Assembly (NCBI GenBank): GCA_001939145.1
Contig: LSRX01000317.1
Location: 423,055 to 487,054 of the forward strand
Reading direction: 5' to 3'
Source of the DNA: Symbiodinium microadriaticum
Taxonomy: Eukaryota; Sar; Dinophyceae; Suessiales; Symbiodiniaceae
DNA: 64,000 nt
The notes under the pieces were generated by a model. The model saw nothing but the letters and a program-made list of their open reading frames with translations. It made no database searches and was not told where the DNA came from. Positions 21,759-34,530 of the stretch are shown one piece after another. Made by a program: the position numbers and the translations under genes. Numbering within the stretch: the stretch's first letter is position 1; each line of letters starts with the position of its first letter.

Positions 21759-21978
21759 AATGGTGGAACGGTCGACAGCAGCAAAGACCATTTCCCGAAG
21801 TGCAGTGAGAGTTGTCTTGTGCACCTGGACGCCGTCGAAAACAGCGGCATTGCCGCCGGACCCGTCGGACGAACTGCCAATCAATGCGGCACACCGTCTC
21901 CTTCCGAATGCAGCTTCCGGCAGACCTGTGCAGCATGCGATGTCTACAGAACACAATTTTGCCACCGAACGATATTCC
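21759..21978 (-). CDS. Candidate exon X of an unidentified minus-strand gene
   Basis: An open frame starts at an AG|G acceptor (ACAG|GGAATA) and runs 73 codons to a GT donor (ATT|GTATCG). It has a well-mixed soluble-protein composition, including AAFGRRRCAALIGSSSDGSG and LTALREMVFAAVDRSTI. It ends on a codon boundary, in phase with the next downstream exon-like block at 21104-21392. If the donor is not used, the frame stops after SY at 21747. I do not recognise the family. Support rests on splice signals, phase and composition, not homology. Confidence 0.4.
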
Positions 21979-22349
21979 CTGTATTTCTTTGTCGCGGCCC
22001 TGACATTTCCGATTGGGTGTCAGGCATGGCAGCGACGATGGCCGGTCTGGACAGGGGCACCACGTGCCATAAAGCACCTGGCAACAGAGCAAGCAAAACT
22101 CAACACTGCAAGCAGATGAGAGAGAGTGGGCTTGAATGGATGGCAGTGACCTCTGGTGGCATGAATGTGCGTCACTCCACTTTTCTTCTTTCTTTGGGGT
22201 GGCAAAAAGCACTTGACCATATGTACACTTGCCGGAGCTATCTACACCTATCGTTCTGTTCGGGTTTCCCTTTTCTGGGTAACATCCTTTGCTTTGGTAG
22301 ATGAGCCGGGACATTGGAGACAGGGTTTCCCTTTTAACTACAGTAGGCC

Positions 22350-22870
22350 AATAAAAGATTTGAATCGCGGGGTTTCTGATTTAATAAAGTAAAATACTAG
22401 TGATTATTTGTTTTCATTATCTAAGAAAATTAAAAAATATTAAAATAATTCAAAACCTGGCTTTATCTTGGGACTTCCCTCTATTCGAATAGTGAGAAGA
22501 AGTAAAAAAAAAAAAAGCAATCCGGGTTTTAGCTATGCTGCTTAGTTTGTGAATTGGAAATCCAAATAATTACAATTATTCAAATCCCTCTTTTTTGAAA
22601 TATTCTTATGATTTCAATTGTTTTTATTATTATGATTCTTTCAATCGCTTGGTTTCTGCTATAATCTCATGACCTATTATTTTGCGTATTGCGATTACTT
22701 CAAAAATTTTGGTGCCCAAATAACTAAAATAAGTCAAACCCCTGGCTTCATCTAGGGATTTCCCCCTTTTTGAATGAGTAAAGTAATTAAAGTAACTAAA
22801 CCATTATTACACTGTCTTCATTATTGTATTTTCTTGAATCTTACCATCTACAGTAACCAAATCAAGGCGT
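22350..22870. other. Second AT-rich island with internal duplication
   Basis: The stretch is strongly AT-rich and non-coding in long frames. A block at about 22446-22502 (CCTGGCTTTATCTTGGGACT and flanks) is repeated in diverged form at about 22720-22798 (CCTGGCTTCATCTAGGGATT). A tiny ORF at 22608-22664 encodes MISIVFIIMILSIAWFLL. Organelle-derived DNA is a possible source because of the composition, but no organelle gene is recognised. Confidence 0.5.
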
Positions 22871-22899
22871 CGAATCGACCCTAAAGGTGCCTCTCTCAT

Positions 22900-22992
22900 G
22901 TGTGTATATATATATATACATATGTACATGTGGATATATATATATATATGTATACATACAAAGTTTAATTTCACATGCACACACACACACAG
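22900..22992. repeat. (TA)n and (CA)n tracts
   Basis: Two (TA)n blocks at about 22905-22918 and 22934-22949 separated by TACATATGTACATG, then a short (CA)n at 22979-22991. Confidence 0.9.
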
Positions 22993-23342
22993 AGGTGCAG
23001 GTGAGTACGGTTTCCGAACTTTGCCGCCGACAATATTCACAGCTGTAGCTAGGAGTCAATGAATGACCTGGCTGGATGTTCCAAACCCTGTAATCTAGAA
23101 CATCTGAACCCCTCTCGAACGGAGACAAGCAGCACCAGGTAAAGAAAGGATGGGATGCAGCTGGCCCGCTTGTGCGGTGGACCTGGCTCTGAGGTAAAGC
23201 CGTAAAGCAACAAGCCCCAATCGCTAGTCCGCTAGTCATGTCATAACCAATGACTCGTCCTGTGTAGACTAGTGGTTGGTGGTGCCAGAGTACGTAATGC
23301 CCTCGTGGTGGCGTGGAAGTGGCCGCCTTTTTGGCAATGGAG

Positions 23343-23345
23343 TTT

Positions 23346-23392
<47 letters not shown>

Positions 23393-23437
23393 CGTAGTAG
23401 TCGTAGTAGTCGTAGTAGTAGTAGTAGTAGTAGCAGC

Positions 23438-23472
<35 letters not shown>

Positions 23473-23616
23473 CAGTAGCAGTAGCAGCAGCAGCAGCAGC
23501 CGTCGTGGTAGTGGTAGTGGTAGTGGTAGTGGTAGTGGTAGTGGTAGTGGTAGTGGTAGTGGGAGTGGGAGTGGGAGTGGGAGTGGGAGTGGGAGTGGGA
23601 GTGGGAGTGGGAGTGG
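23343..23616. repeat. TAG/GTA array passing into GTAGTG and GGGAGT hexamers
   Basis: (GTA)n with CGT and CAG variants, then (GGTAGT)n from about 23514 and (GGGAGT)n from about 23561, ending at an assembly gap. Confidence 0.95.
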
Positions 23617-23672
23617 NNNNNNNNNNNNNNNNNNNNNNNNNNNNNNNNNNNNNNNNNNNNNNNNNNNNNNNN
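23617..23672. other. Assembly gap (56 N) inside the array
   Basis: 56 undetermined bases with GGGAGT hexamers on the left and GTA triplets on the right. Confidence 0.99.
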
Positions 23673-23796
<124 letters not shown>

Positions 23797-23799
23797 CAC

Positions 23800-26135
23800 C
23801 GCCACAACGCCCAACCATTTTAACATAAGTCCAGACCCTTGCCTGACCCTTAGCCCTGTATGGCTAAGTCCTGAGCATTAAAAATGCCTACAACAGTCGA
23901 GCGCCTTCGTGCATAGCCGACTGCAAGGATTCCGCCAAATGGCGGCAGACTCTTCCCACTGTTAGGATCTCTTTGGGTCCAGGATACAGGGGGTTAAGCC
24001 GAGCGTTGAATCAAGGTAAAAAGTTGCCATCAATGCGAACTGAGCAGTGAGTTATTGAGTTGACTACTGCATACTATAATCGCTGAAGGTCATGATTTCT
24101 ACCGTGTATGGTTTGGCTATCACTGCTGCGGCAGTCTTGGTACCCTGGCACCACGACTGCGACCATGATGATGCTTATCAGCTTTAGGAGTGCAAGCTAA
24201 GTTCGGACGCCTGGGCATGGACAATAAACAGTTCGAGCCACAAGTTGGCGGCGGCAGGGCGCTCAGAACGGAGATGGAGGTCAACTTACTGCCGTCTATC
24301 ACAGCGGCCGTCTTCTACGTTAACACTGGAGGTCCCAATTCTGCTGTCAATGTTCAATCTTCGAGTGGGTTTCCGGAAATTGTTCGGGATCTGGATGCGG
24401 AGTGTTTATTCCATCTTTCCCGATAATGAAGCGATGGAAAGAAGGATTTTCGTACTTTGATGCAAAAAACCCTGAGCTCGTCAATACAAGCAGCCAAGCG
24501 CTTGCCTGGGGTGTCACTGGAGCTTCAGCGGCTGAATTCTCGGCTACTGCGATCCTGTCGCGGGCCAGCCTGCCGTTGCTAAGAGGCTCGACTCCTAGAG
24601 CGCTCCAAACTTCGTAGAAGGCCATCGTGCGATTAAATTTGGAGCAGGGTCGGGGGGTAGAGTAAGACTTCAACTGCTTCAAGAAGGCGTAGCTAGGATG
24701 GCTCCCACGATGCGGCATTCCGAAAGACACCCTGCCTACATTAGACATGTTCGCACCAACCGTCCAGAGCCCAGTGAGCCGCAGGGCCATCAAGAGCATC
24801 CTATGGGGTGAGACAAGTTCGGAAGGTTTAGTCAAAGTGTGGACTATCTAGCAGAAAAGTCTACTCCGTTCGCTGCCGGGGGTTCGTCATTGAAAGAACC
24901 TGGGCTATTTGCACCAGGGCTCTTCTTCAAGAATTCCATAACTGCAAACGGACTATGGCGGACAGGATCGTCACATAACTATTCAAACTGTATATGTGAG
25001 AGTCTAGTCTACTGCATCGCTTAACATCTTAAGATGCTGTTGGGTTCAGCATCATCGGGCTTTCTCTGGAGGTGGGCCCTCAACCATAATCAGCCTTAAT
25101 CACTGAATCCGGAGGAAGAGCGCTAGGAGTTTGGAGCTTGCAAAACGCAAACAAGCGAGAAGGCTCCACAAGCGCCATTCCAGGATGTCCTTGAGCTTGA
25201 GCTTCATCTGACGTGCAGACGATGCACTGGAGAGGTGCATTTCCTACACTGCATGCTACATACAGTTGTGCGACTGATCCGTGTCTCTCTTCTTGCACCG
25301 CACCACACAGCATCCCGCTGCCTGGAAGTCCTCGAGGCTGTCCATCAAAGCACGGCCCGCCGCATCGACAGAGCCCTGCATAGAGGCATATGCTCATGAA
25401 GAACCGGAAGCCAAGAACACGGAGCCAAAATCCAAAACCGCAGTCCTCAACCCTAAATCCTTTGACCAAGGAATCTCTCGAGACCTAAACTTCACTACGT
25501 TGCTACTGTATTGATGCTGCACAACTACGTAATGCAGTGCAACTGCGATTATACCAAACCCTCGTCAGGTGCGATATCAAATATGCGGTTCAGTACTACG
25601 ACATAAATTAGTGCTATCGTCCTACAAGTAGCCCTTAGGAGACGCTCTCCTGCATCCTGGTGGGGGCCCCGCCGTCTTCAGCTGCGCCAGGGCGCCCTGA
25701 GCCTCGATAACGGCGGAGATGTACCTGTGATTGGGACCAAGCTGTCATTATGATTCCAGCAATCGAGAACCTCTACTAACGCCCAGCTGCACCTCAAAAC
25801 ATGGCACCATGAACAGCTATGACATATGCTGCAGATACCGCAGTTCTAGGTGACAGTATTCATGCCAAAGGTCGTCTGTGTACGGACGACTCTACAGCTC
25901 CCTGCCGAGGCTGAGAGTGTTTTTCGCTGGGTTGCGATGTGCGGAACAAGACCGCTAATACACGGAGGTCACTGAGGTCTGGCTTGCGAAATCAGTGTGG
26001 CCCGATGATTACCTTTCCTCAACCTACAACTTGAGCTGTCTGAATCACAGGTGCACCTAAACGAGACATACTCCGCCTGGTGGGCACCTGCCAACATATC
26101 CCCATGACCGCGGCCGGATTTGCTACTCTCAACAC
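23800..26135. other. No supported gene; one weak coding-like stretch
   Basis: A minus-strand frame at 24347-24835 has locally protein-like composition (KQLKSYSTPRPCSKFNRTM, FYEVWSALGVEPLSNGRLA) next to an AG|G site, but overlapping plus-strand frames are equally open and no family is recognised. Confidence 0.45.
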
Positions 26136-26242
26136 CATCATCGCATGTTGATCATGGTTATCGTCATCATCGTCACCATCATCGTTCCCATCATCCTCAT
26201 CATCATCCTCGTCATCATCCTCATCCTCATCATCACCGCTGC
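26136..26242. repeat. ATC/CTC trinucleotide array
   Basis: CATCATCGTCATCATC-type units with CTC interruptions. Confidence 0.85.
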
Positions 26243-27149
26243 TATCTCACAGTAGCAGGGTCTGAAACCTTGTAGATTCGATCTACCTAAGCTTTCTCAG
26301 CCAAACCCTGAAGCACCAAGCTCTAACCGGACTCGTGATCAGGGTCAAGGCCTTAAGCGCGGGGGTGTAGGAAAATCAGTCTGCGGCGCACTTCTCTCGG
26401 AGAGCCTTGCGCTTTTGGAGGTCCTCTGGGCCCAGCCGCTAGAAAGCAAAGCTCCAGATTGTCTGTATGGGGCGGACATGAATAAAGAAGTCCCGACCTA
26501 CATGTCAACAGTAATTCTTTAAGAATTCCACAAAGCGGAAATACATATGCATTGGTTGATGAAAAAAGGCTGGCTACAGGCATCAGCACCTCGGGCAGCC
26601 TCAACTTTCAAGCAACACATTCAACGCGTGCACTCACAGAATGGACAGCCGAAACACGTGCAAGCCTACAACAAAAGCAAGGAGCGCATCTTGAACCCAC
26701 GATCCACGGTCCTCCGCACACAACTCCCTCTTCGGAATCTTGCAGACAAGCTGCAGTGCCTGAGAGGGTGTGTAAGACTCGCAGGGACTGTAACTGTAGG
26801 GACTCGGGGTCCAGGAGCTGCCGTGGGCAGAGGGGCTTGGACTGTCACAGTTCTTGGGGAATCAAACACCGTGATCCGTGTGAGCAAAACGCAAACCCCA
26901 GGCAACAAAGGATTGAAACCATCAGGGCCTGTTTATGGACATCCGGGCACGAGCTTAGCATAAGATTTGCTGATCTGCATTTCTCTCGCTCACACATGAG
27001 AACCTACAAATGGCTCTTGACAATAGAATCCAAGCAGAAAAAACGTTTCTTGCACTGCTGTCCTTCGCGCGTGGCAAGATTCGGGTTGGCATGTGACCTC
27101 GCGGAATGCGCAGCGCTCGATCCAGCGCATGTCAGTGCATTGCATGCAG

Positions 27150-27328
27150 CCTGATGTGTCCAGATGATGACATCGCCATGCAAGTGCAATCCCATGCTTT
27201 TGCGAGCTGTCCTTGGAGATGAAGGTCAACTGATGAAGCAACATTTGGCAGTCCTTCCTCTCGAAGAACAACTCGGAAAGCGTTGGATTGCGCTTGCATG
27301 GCGATGTCATGATCGCAGGCATCAGGTT
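27150..27328. repeat. Imperfect palindrome (foldback element)
   Basis: The inner arms 27163-27192 and 27285-27314 are inverted copies matching at 28 of 30 bases (core GACATCGCCATGCAAG). Similarity continues inward for a further 30 or so bases with small gaps, and outward through CCTGATG on both sides. Little is left unpaired in the middle. It could be a MITE-like foldback element or a local inverted duplication. No target-site duplication was found. Confidence 0.75.
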
Positions 27329-28108
27329 GATGGCCCCGGGCTCTTCCTACTTCGTCAGCCGTGTCTCCGGCAACACGGATCCATCGCCTGCCGGTGTCAC
27401 GTACACCGAAATTCTGTCGCCTCTCTTGCCAGTCCGCTTCTTTGCTTGGCAGCATGTCACGCATCCTAGTGAGACCCCAGTGCAGTGGTAGAAGCACGAC
27501 AAGCTAGGCTCGTTCGGCAGCAATCACGTCGGAAGAGCACGTCGGATGCCCTGCACTTTGAGCACTCGCCATGCTCGTTGTAGTCTGTCTCATGCTCCAT
27601 TACCATCCTCACACGGATGTCGTACAACGGCTCGCAAACACGGGGGGGTTGAGCTGGCCGGCTGACCTGTCACACAGTCGCCTCTAGAGTTTGGCCAAAA
27701 CGATTCTTCTTCTTCTTCTTCCCGTGTTCATCACCAACATCCATCAGGCTGAAACCTGCTTAGGACATAGGACCATGCACAATCTTACTGACGAACAAGG
27801 AAGGCCGCACGCCAGAAACCAAGAAAGACACATTAGACCATCAGTCCACAGCCCCGAAGGCCTGAACTCAAGCCCTTTCCAACAAAAACGAAACATACGG
27901 ATTGGCATGTGCAGTAAGGTTTCACATCGAAGGCAGGCCTTCACTCCCTTCCTTAGACTCCTAAACACTCTGTACACCCAAGCGCAAGACTCAGACCTGG
28001 CTGGACTGTAAAGCGCTCGCTTCGGCACTGGGTTTTCGGCCCTCAGTGCATGCTGCCACCATGCGCGCACGAGCGCTGGGCGCCTGGCGGAGAAGGTGAG
28101 AAGGGCGA

Positions 28109-28186
28109 TGGCAGTGGTTCTAGCCAGCACGATTCTTGTGACTGCCTACTTGCTCAGGGTATGTGGCAGTGGTTCTAGCCAGCACG
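28109..28186. repeat. 23-bp direct repeat, 55-bp period
   Basis: Identical 23-base copies at 28109-28131 and 28164-28186 (core GGTTCTAGCCAGCACG) separated by 32 unrelated bases. Confidence 0.85.
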
Positions 28187-28189
28187 GTC

Positions 28190-31100
28190 GTTTGAGATGC
28201 TGGGTTCCAGCATCCTGAGATGAAGAGTCGGAGGACTATCCGAAACAACATAAACAGCACCTCAAACACTCCTGCCATGATGTAGCCAGGAACCTGAAAC
28301 CCTTTAAACTCTCTTGCATGAAACATCAGCCCCGCAGCACCTGGCTTTGTCCCTGCACTCTCCGATGGACTGCGAGGGCCGCGAGAGCATGATGGTGTCC
28401 TGCTTTTTATAGTACACTATACTGTATTATACAGAATTATACATTGTATTATAAATTATATTATACATTACCAGGTCGCAGGCTCGGGCTTTAATTGGCC
28501 TTGGTTGGTTCATCATGCGGCAACACCAAACCGCATCGAACGCTTTGGGCTCGCGTGGCTGCTTAATTACTGCGGTTCACAGTGTCGGGCCTTAGGGTTT
28601 AGTGATAGGGGGGGCTTGCCCTGAAGGAACCGACACACACCTCCTCCCTGAACAGGCCGCTCCCGTGGCATTGTAGTTGCCTTGAGGATGATATTCAGAC
28701 ATTGCATGGGCATTGGGCACTGGGGCATGCGTACTTTCCTCACAGAACGTCATTTCGTAGAGTCTAAGGGGAACAGCCCCGGAACAGCCAATGAGCACCA
28801 AGCTCCACCTCTAGGCACGGTCTTTCAGAAAAAAAGCTGCGTCCGGAAAGCTTTCAACTCAAAGAACCCCGAAGAGCCGACTCCTACCTGCAATCTGCCA
28901 CTTTCTAAGGTCGTCAAAAAACTTGTATCAACCTTTGGTAAACCCCGTGGTGTGACTTAGAGCTGCAGTCATTTCTACCGTGCAGTACATCGTCAGCAAG
29001 GTGATCGTTGAGCTGCCCCCACCCTGCCCTTGTTTCCTTCAGCATGAAGTTCTTCACATGGGACACCAGCGCATTGACGCTTCGGAGCTGCCACAGGCAG
29101 AAGTCAAGGAGCCGTGTTTCTGATGGAGTTTGCTTCTTGTGCTTGCAAAATGAGACTTAAGGGTTTGTGCCCCTGGAACTCAGCACCAAAGAGAAACTTC
29201 CATAATGAGGGGCCTTTCAAGAAGAAAACGCATTCTGATGTAAGAACGCATATCAGCACAACTCCAACATAAGGGACGACAGCGTGAGTTGGATTCTGGC
29301 CAATGCAAGCTCTAGCGCCCAGGAAGTACTGGCCCTGAAAACCCGGATCCTCCTCTCCGTCTCATGACAGTTCGGGCCGATGCCTGTTCTGAGTCGACTG
29401 CCACATCGAGCGTGTAAACGCGAACATCCGCATCTCGCAGGGGTGCCTGGGGACTTCGAGCTAAACTCTGACAAGTCGACCTTGGGGCGCAGGCTTAGGA
29501 CTGAATGGGGGTACCAGCGGGTACCGGACCTCGGACAGCTGTCCTTTCAATCAAAACGGTGAAGCCCATGCTACTGCGGCTGCGGCTGTTGTTGTTCTTG
29601 GTGCCACTGTGGTGCGTGCTCTTGTTCTTGCGGCACAATGCTGGAGCTCAGCCAACAAAGAAGGTAAACGCTGCCGTCAACCTAAGGCCCAAGGCCCCCA
29701 AGCATCCCCGCCCGGCCAACTCTCCCCTAGAGATGCCTACAACCCTCCGAACTATGTGCATCTTGCTTCAGCACCGGAAGCTCTGAATGTAGCCCGCGGC
29801 ATCGCCCCTTGGCCTTCTGGATCTTTGTGGCTTGGTTGGTCTTGTTGGCCGTCACATGCGCGCTCAACCCGGCCGGGAAGACGATGTACTGAGCATGGCT
29901 TTGGGATTAAGGTTTAGGGTATGAGTTCATCCATGACGAGACGATGAAACATACAATCAACTCGTTTTCCTGGTTCTGCTTAGGGTTTTGTTATGCATGC
30001 TGGCTCCGGAGGATCTTGTAGAATGACACAACACTGAAAGCCAGAAGTCAGCGAAACTGGAAGTGCAGCGGGTTGGCCTTCGAAGAAAAGTGCTGGACAC
30101 CTAACCTGAACACTACCCTTTACCCTCTCCTGCCTGGTGGAAGTCGAGGCGTTCCCGAAAGGTGGGGCCATCCATGTAGCGCCTCCGCCTGGGCTGCTGC
30201 TCTGTCTGCCTTCGCGACGATGCGAACCCTTGCTTAGAGAAGTACGAGTCTCCCTCCGCGTGCTCGGTATCATGGACATCATCAGCATCATAGCCATAGC
30301 AGACATGCAAGTGCACGACGAAGAGCCTCCGGTCGACAGAGGGGTGCGAAACTTGGAATTTCAGACTCTAGCCATCTTCATCAGGAACCTCTGGAGGTAA
30401 AGCGAAGTGCCGCTACAGTAAAACACCCTAACTCGGCATCTAAACGGAACTTGCTTCATCGACAGGTCAAACTAAGTCATGGTTGCATGGTCTTGCAGCT
30501 ACTTACTACGCTGTCAGAAGCTATGCTGGCGGTGATGTTGGACTAGGGCATAATTTGAGGACCGTTCACCAAGATGGAGATGCTTCCGAGAATGTAAGGC
30601 CGCAGCTGGTGGCTGGCTGGGAAAAGCTCCAGCAGCTTCTCAACCACCTGGAATCACCGCACACGAAGCTTCAAATGCACAGCCTGCATCCCAGACACCT
30701 TCTTGCGTTGCCATCGGAAGTGCTTTCGGGATTTATGCTCCGTCGTGTCCGAAGTCCACACGGTTTCTAGCTTCGCTACAAAGTGATATGATGCCAGTGC
30801 CACACTGCCATACCTGGAGATTTTCAACCGCGAGGTGGCTTTCAGGACGGTTGCAGAGGGTGGATCAGAACGCAGAGGTTTGCAGAGGATTGGGCCGGCC
30901 AATTCAATTGTGGACGCAGGCTTCGGAGCAAAAGCCCCTACGCGATGCCATCTTTCGAAGATGGCAGTACTGGCAAGCACGGTAGAACATTGGATGTAGC
31001 GGCGAACCATGCCTCAAGCATCTGAAAGGACACCACAATACTCTATGAGGACATCCTATGTCTAGCCCACGAAGCAAAACCCTATGGCCCTATGCTCAAT

Positions 31101-33679
31101 AGCATAGCCAGCGGGTGGCATGTTTGGGCGTTGGGTCGCGCGGCTGCCCTGACATTGCATGGGGGAAAAGTTGTGGCAATGTGGCCGTCGGTGGCTGCCG
31201 CGGCTGTAACATCGAAAGTTCCAGATTCCAGGGTCAGAAACGTCCTCTAACAGTTCTGGCAATTCTCTGACACAAATTTCCACGCCCCAAGCGACAATTT
31301 CCCCATCCCAAAGCTACAGAAGCAAACTCAGGCCATTGCCTCCTTCCTGTAGCAAGCAACCGCTAAAGCCACAGCCAACGGCCTACTCCGCAAATGGATC
31401 CTGAACCCCCTCGCCGTGCCGAGCCACGCAAGCCGAGAAGGTCTCCCTCAAATTCAGCCGCCTGAAGCACTTGAAGACCTTGCGGGGCATCTCTCGCCGT
31501 TTGCCGATGCAGACAAATCTGGGCTTGGGGCTTGAAGGAACACCACTTCACTGCTCACTACTGCACCCAAGCAGGCGAACCTTCGTTCGTTGAAAAGTTG
31601 AAACTCGACGGGAAGGGCTCAAAATCTTCCGTTCCCCAATGCCCAAACCCAGAATGGGGCTTTCTAATGACTTAATGTCTTATGATCCTGGTTCGGCCGC
31701 CACACCCCCCGTGATTGGTGGACTTCCGGTTTGGGTCTGCTTACAGTCTTTGATATTTTCATCGGGCTGATGGACTCTCCTCCCCGCCTGCGGTGTGGTG
31801 TGGATTGGGATTTCGGTCTGCTTGGTCTTACTGTTATACTATTGTTATTATTATTATTATTATTAGTATTACTATCTTAATAATTATTGCTACTATCACC
31901 ATCGTCATCATCATCATCGTGGGACTGTGAAGGAAGCACGATCGCGCGGCCGTAACGCACGCTGGCTTTGGTGGCCTCTGGGGTGGGGGAGGTGGGGGAA
32001 TGGTAAACCGAGAACCGGGATCAAGAAGGAACATGCCTTGGCTCCACGGATTGGGCAAGCAGTGTGCACGCGCCCCAGTGCAACCCTTGACACATGAAGC
32101 GTGAAGCTTGACATCCAGACATCCGAAACCACAACACGGCCCGAAATCCCGCTTGTAAGAGTATGACACACTAGAGATGAATGCCTCAACCGCAGCATGA
32201 AGCTTAGATTCCGAGGTAGAAGCAGCTCATGGACTTGCCCGCAGGATCCAGTCTCAAGACACCTATCCTTACTCGCGTCACACCACCTACACCCCTTCAC
32301 TTTGACAATCATTGCTGGCCTCCTGGCCGGCTACGGGCTTGGCAGCAAAGTGCTGGTGGCCCTGCTCGGGAAAGGGATGTAAAATCAGGGCTTCTTCCAC
32401 CACAGAGACACTGTAAACTGCAGCATCTTACGCTTTCAACAGCACCCCCCAAGGCCGAATTCTGCGGGAGGGTTCCAGTGAAACATCTCGCGGATGCATA
32501 GATCCCAGCTGATGAAACAGTTGAACCCACATCGACCCCAAACCCACGCAGTCGCCCTCCCATCTCCGCCCAGCCTTTCCCAAGTCCCAGTACACCGACA
32601 TCCGGCGTGCCACGATGGTCCTCAGTGGAACTTGGTGTAATTACAGCACAACTGGATACCCGCTGACCGTGACGGTGACATACGTTCTGCCGAACACGGT
32701 GCGCTTCACCTACTTACTACGGCGAGACATCAGCTGCATCGGCAATTCAGAGAAAAGAACACTTAGTACCAGTAACCAATAGCTACCAACTGCTGCCACC
32801 AGAGAGTCCTTTCGGCAGCAATGTTCTGCGAGCGCTTTCTGTTTTGCGACACTAACGGCATCCGTCAGCAGGCTCCGGCTGTATCGCCCGCTTCTTGGCT
32901 TCAGGGTCCCGTGCACGTGGAGCTTGGATCCGACAGACAAGGGCGGATTTGCCTTAGAAACCCCCCGACTTCTCCAATCTCCACAGAATTTGTCCGACCA
33001 TTAGGATTCCTGTGGCCCTGTTCATTCTTCCTGTCTTTGCACCCACGACTGCATGCGCAGGAGAGAACAGCTTGAACACATGGAGCCATCTACAACGGGG
33101 TCTTCGACCATGCTTGCTTTTGTAGCTTACCAACTGCCTGGATGACCCTAACTTGCTGAAAGATGCCAGGGAATTTGTATCCTGGCACAAGAGCACGAGC
33201 TACCTCGGGAGAGGGCCTATGTACGATGCCAAGTTTCCTCTGCAGGGGCTTCAGCTTTAGAGTTGTCGAAGCATGCTGATGCTGCATCCAACCATCTTGT
33301 TCGAAGGCCCAGTTGGAAACAAGACGAACTCATAGGAAACATTCCGCCCAGAAAAGGGCCAGCATCAACAGCCTACTAGCTGAGTCTCTGAACATGCTCA
33401 GCTTGTCCTTGCTTCTTTCCTCTGGCAGCTACAGGCATGCCTCCCGCGGTCCTCAGTCTAGCAAAAAAAACACTCTAGTACCTCACCCGGCGCTCTACGT
33501 GCAAACGCCCGCGGTGGGTCGCATGCGCTAGCATGCCAAGCCAGATAAACATGAAGCATGCATGTATGAGTGTGTTTCTGATTGTAGGTATGTAACTGTT
33601 TAAAAATGTCTGCGAAATTCATGTCGTAGGTGTAAATGTATGTACGGAGTGCGCATGCGTGTCGCTAGGTGTTTGGTCG
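28190..33679. other. No gene recognised
   Basis: Unique sequence with only chance-length frames. A short AT-rich patch with repeated TATTATA/TATACA words lies at about 28406-28475. Confidence 0.55.
31835..31920. repeat. (TTA)n and (CAT)n tract
   Basis: TTATTATTATTA at about 31845-31866, then degenerate ATT/ATC and CATCATCATC at 31900-31918. Confidence 0.85.
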
Positions 33680-34021
33680 GTCGGACTGTCGGTCTGTCTC
33701 TGTCTGTCTGCCTGTTTGCATGCATGCATGCATGCATGCATGCATGCATGCATGCGATGTGTGGTTCGTGATGTGGGGTGTGTTGCGTGTGGGGTGTGCT
33801 ACATGATGCGATGCAATGGAATTTCATCGGTAATGGGGTCGGGTAGGTGATCAAGCAGGCAGGTAGTTAGGCAGGAAGGTAGGTAGGTAGACAGGTAGTC
33901 AGGCAGGTAGGCAGGCAGGTAGGCAGGCAGGTAGGCAGGCAGGCGAGTAGGTAGGTATGCATGGATGTACATACGTATGTACCTATATAACTACCATGTA
34001 CCTGTGGCTCTATGACTGTAC

Positions 34022-34109
<88 letters not shown>

Positions 34110-34244
34110 ATGTATGTATGTATTTGTATTTGTATATGTAATTGTATTTGTATTTGTATTTGTGTATTTGTATGTTTGTAGGTAGGTAGGTAGGTAGGTA
34201 GGTAGGTAGGTAGGTAGGTAGGTATGCATGTATGTATGTATGTA

Positions 34245-34292
<48 letters not shown>

Positions 34293-34530
34293 AATCGTCT
34301 GTCTGCCTGGACTGGTAGGTAGGTAGGTAGGTAGGTAGGTAGGTAGGTAGGTAGGTAGGTAGGTAGGTAGGTAGGTAGGTAGGTAGGTATGTATGTATGT
34401 GTGTATGTGTGTATGTGTGTTTATGTATGTATGTATGTATGTATGTATGCATGCATGCATGCATGCATGCATGCATGCATGCATGCATGCATGCATGCAT
34501 GTATGTATGTATGTATGTATGTATATATGT
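33680..34530. repeat. Tetranucleotide mosaic array
   Basis: Blocks of GCAT, GGCA/GGTA, GTCT, GTAT and TTTGTA alternate and recur: GCAT at about 33718-33754 and 34447-34500; GGTA at 33879-33900, 34179-34212 and 34315-34390; GTCT at 34021-34108 and 34237-34292; GTAT between them. The reading frames of up to 222 residues across it (HTYI, TDRQ, LPTY) are repeat translations. Confidence 0.95.

Noticed and set aside
21739..22314. 191-codon minus-strand reading frame and a 161-codon plus-strand frame over the same bases
   Set aside because: Both are shadows of each other and of the 73-codon block at 21759-21978, which has better composition and splice boundaries.
26552..27154. 200-codon plus-strand reading frame
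   Set aside because: Chance-length, several overlapping frames are equally open, and it runs into the foldback palindrome. KQHIQRVH looked like a zinc finger but lacks the cysteines.
29560..29660. Signal-anchor-like peptide LLRLRLLLFLVPLWCVLLF
   Set aside because: It comes from GCT/GTT triplet-rich DNA, and the other frames of the same DNA are equally low-complexity.
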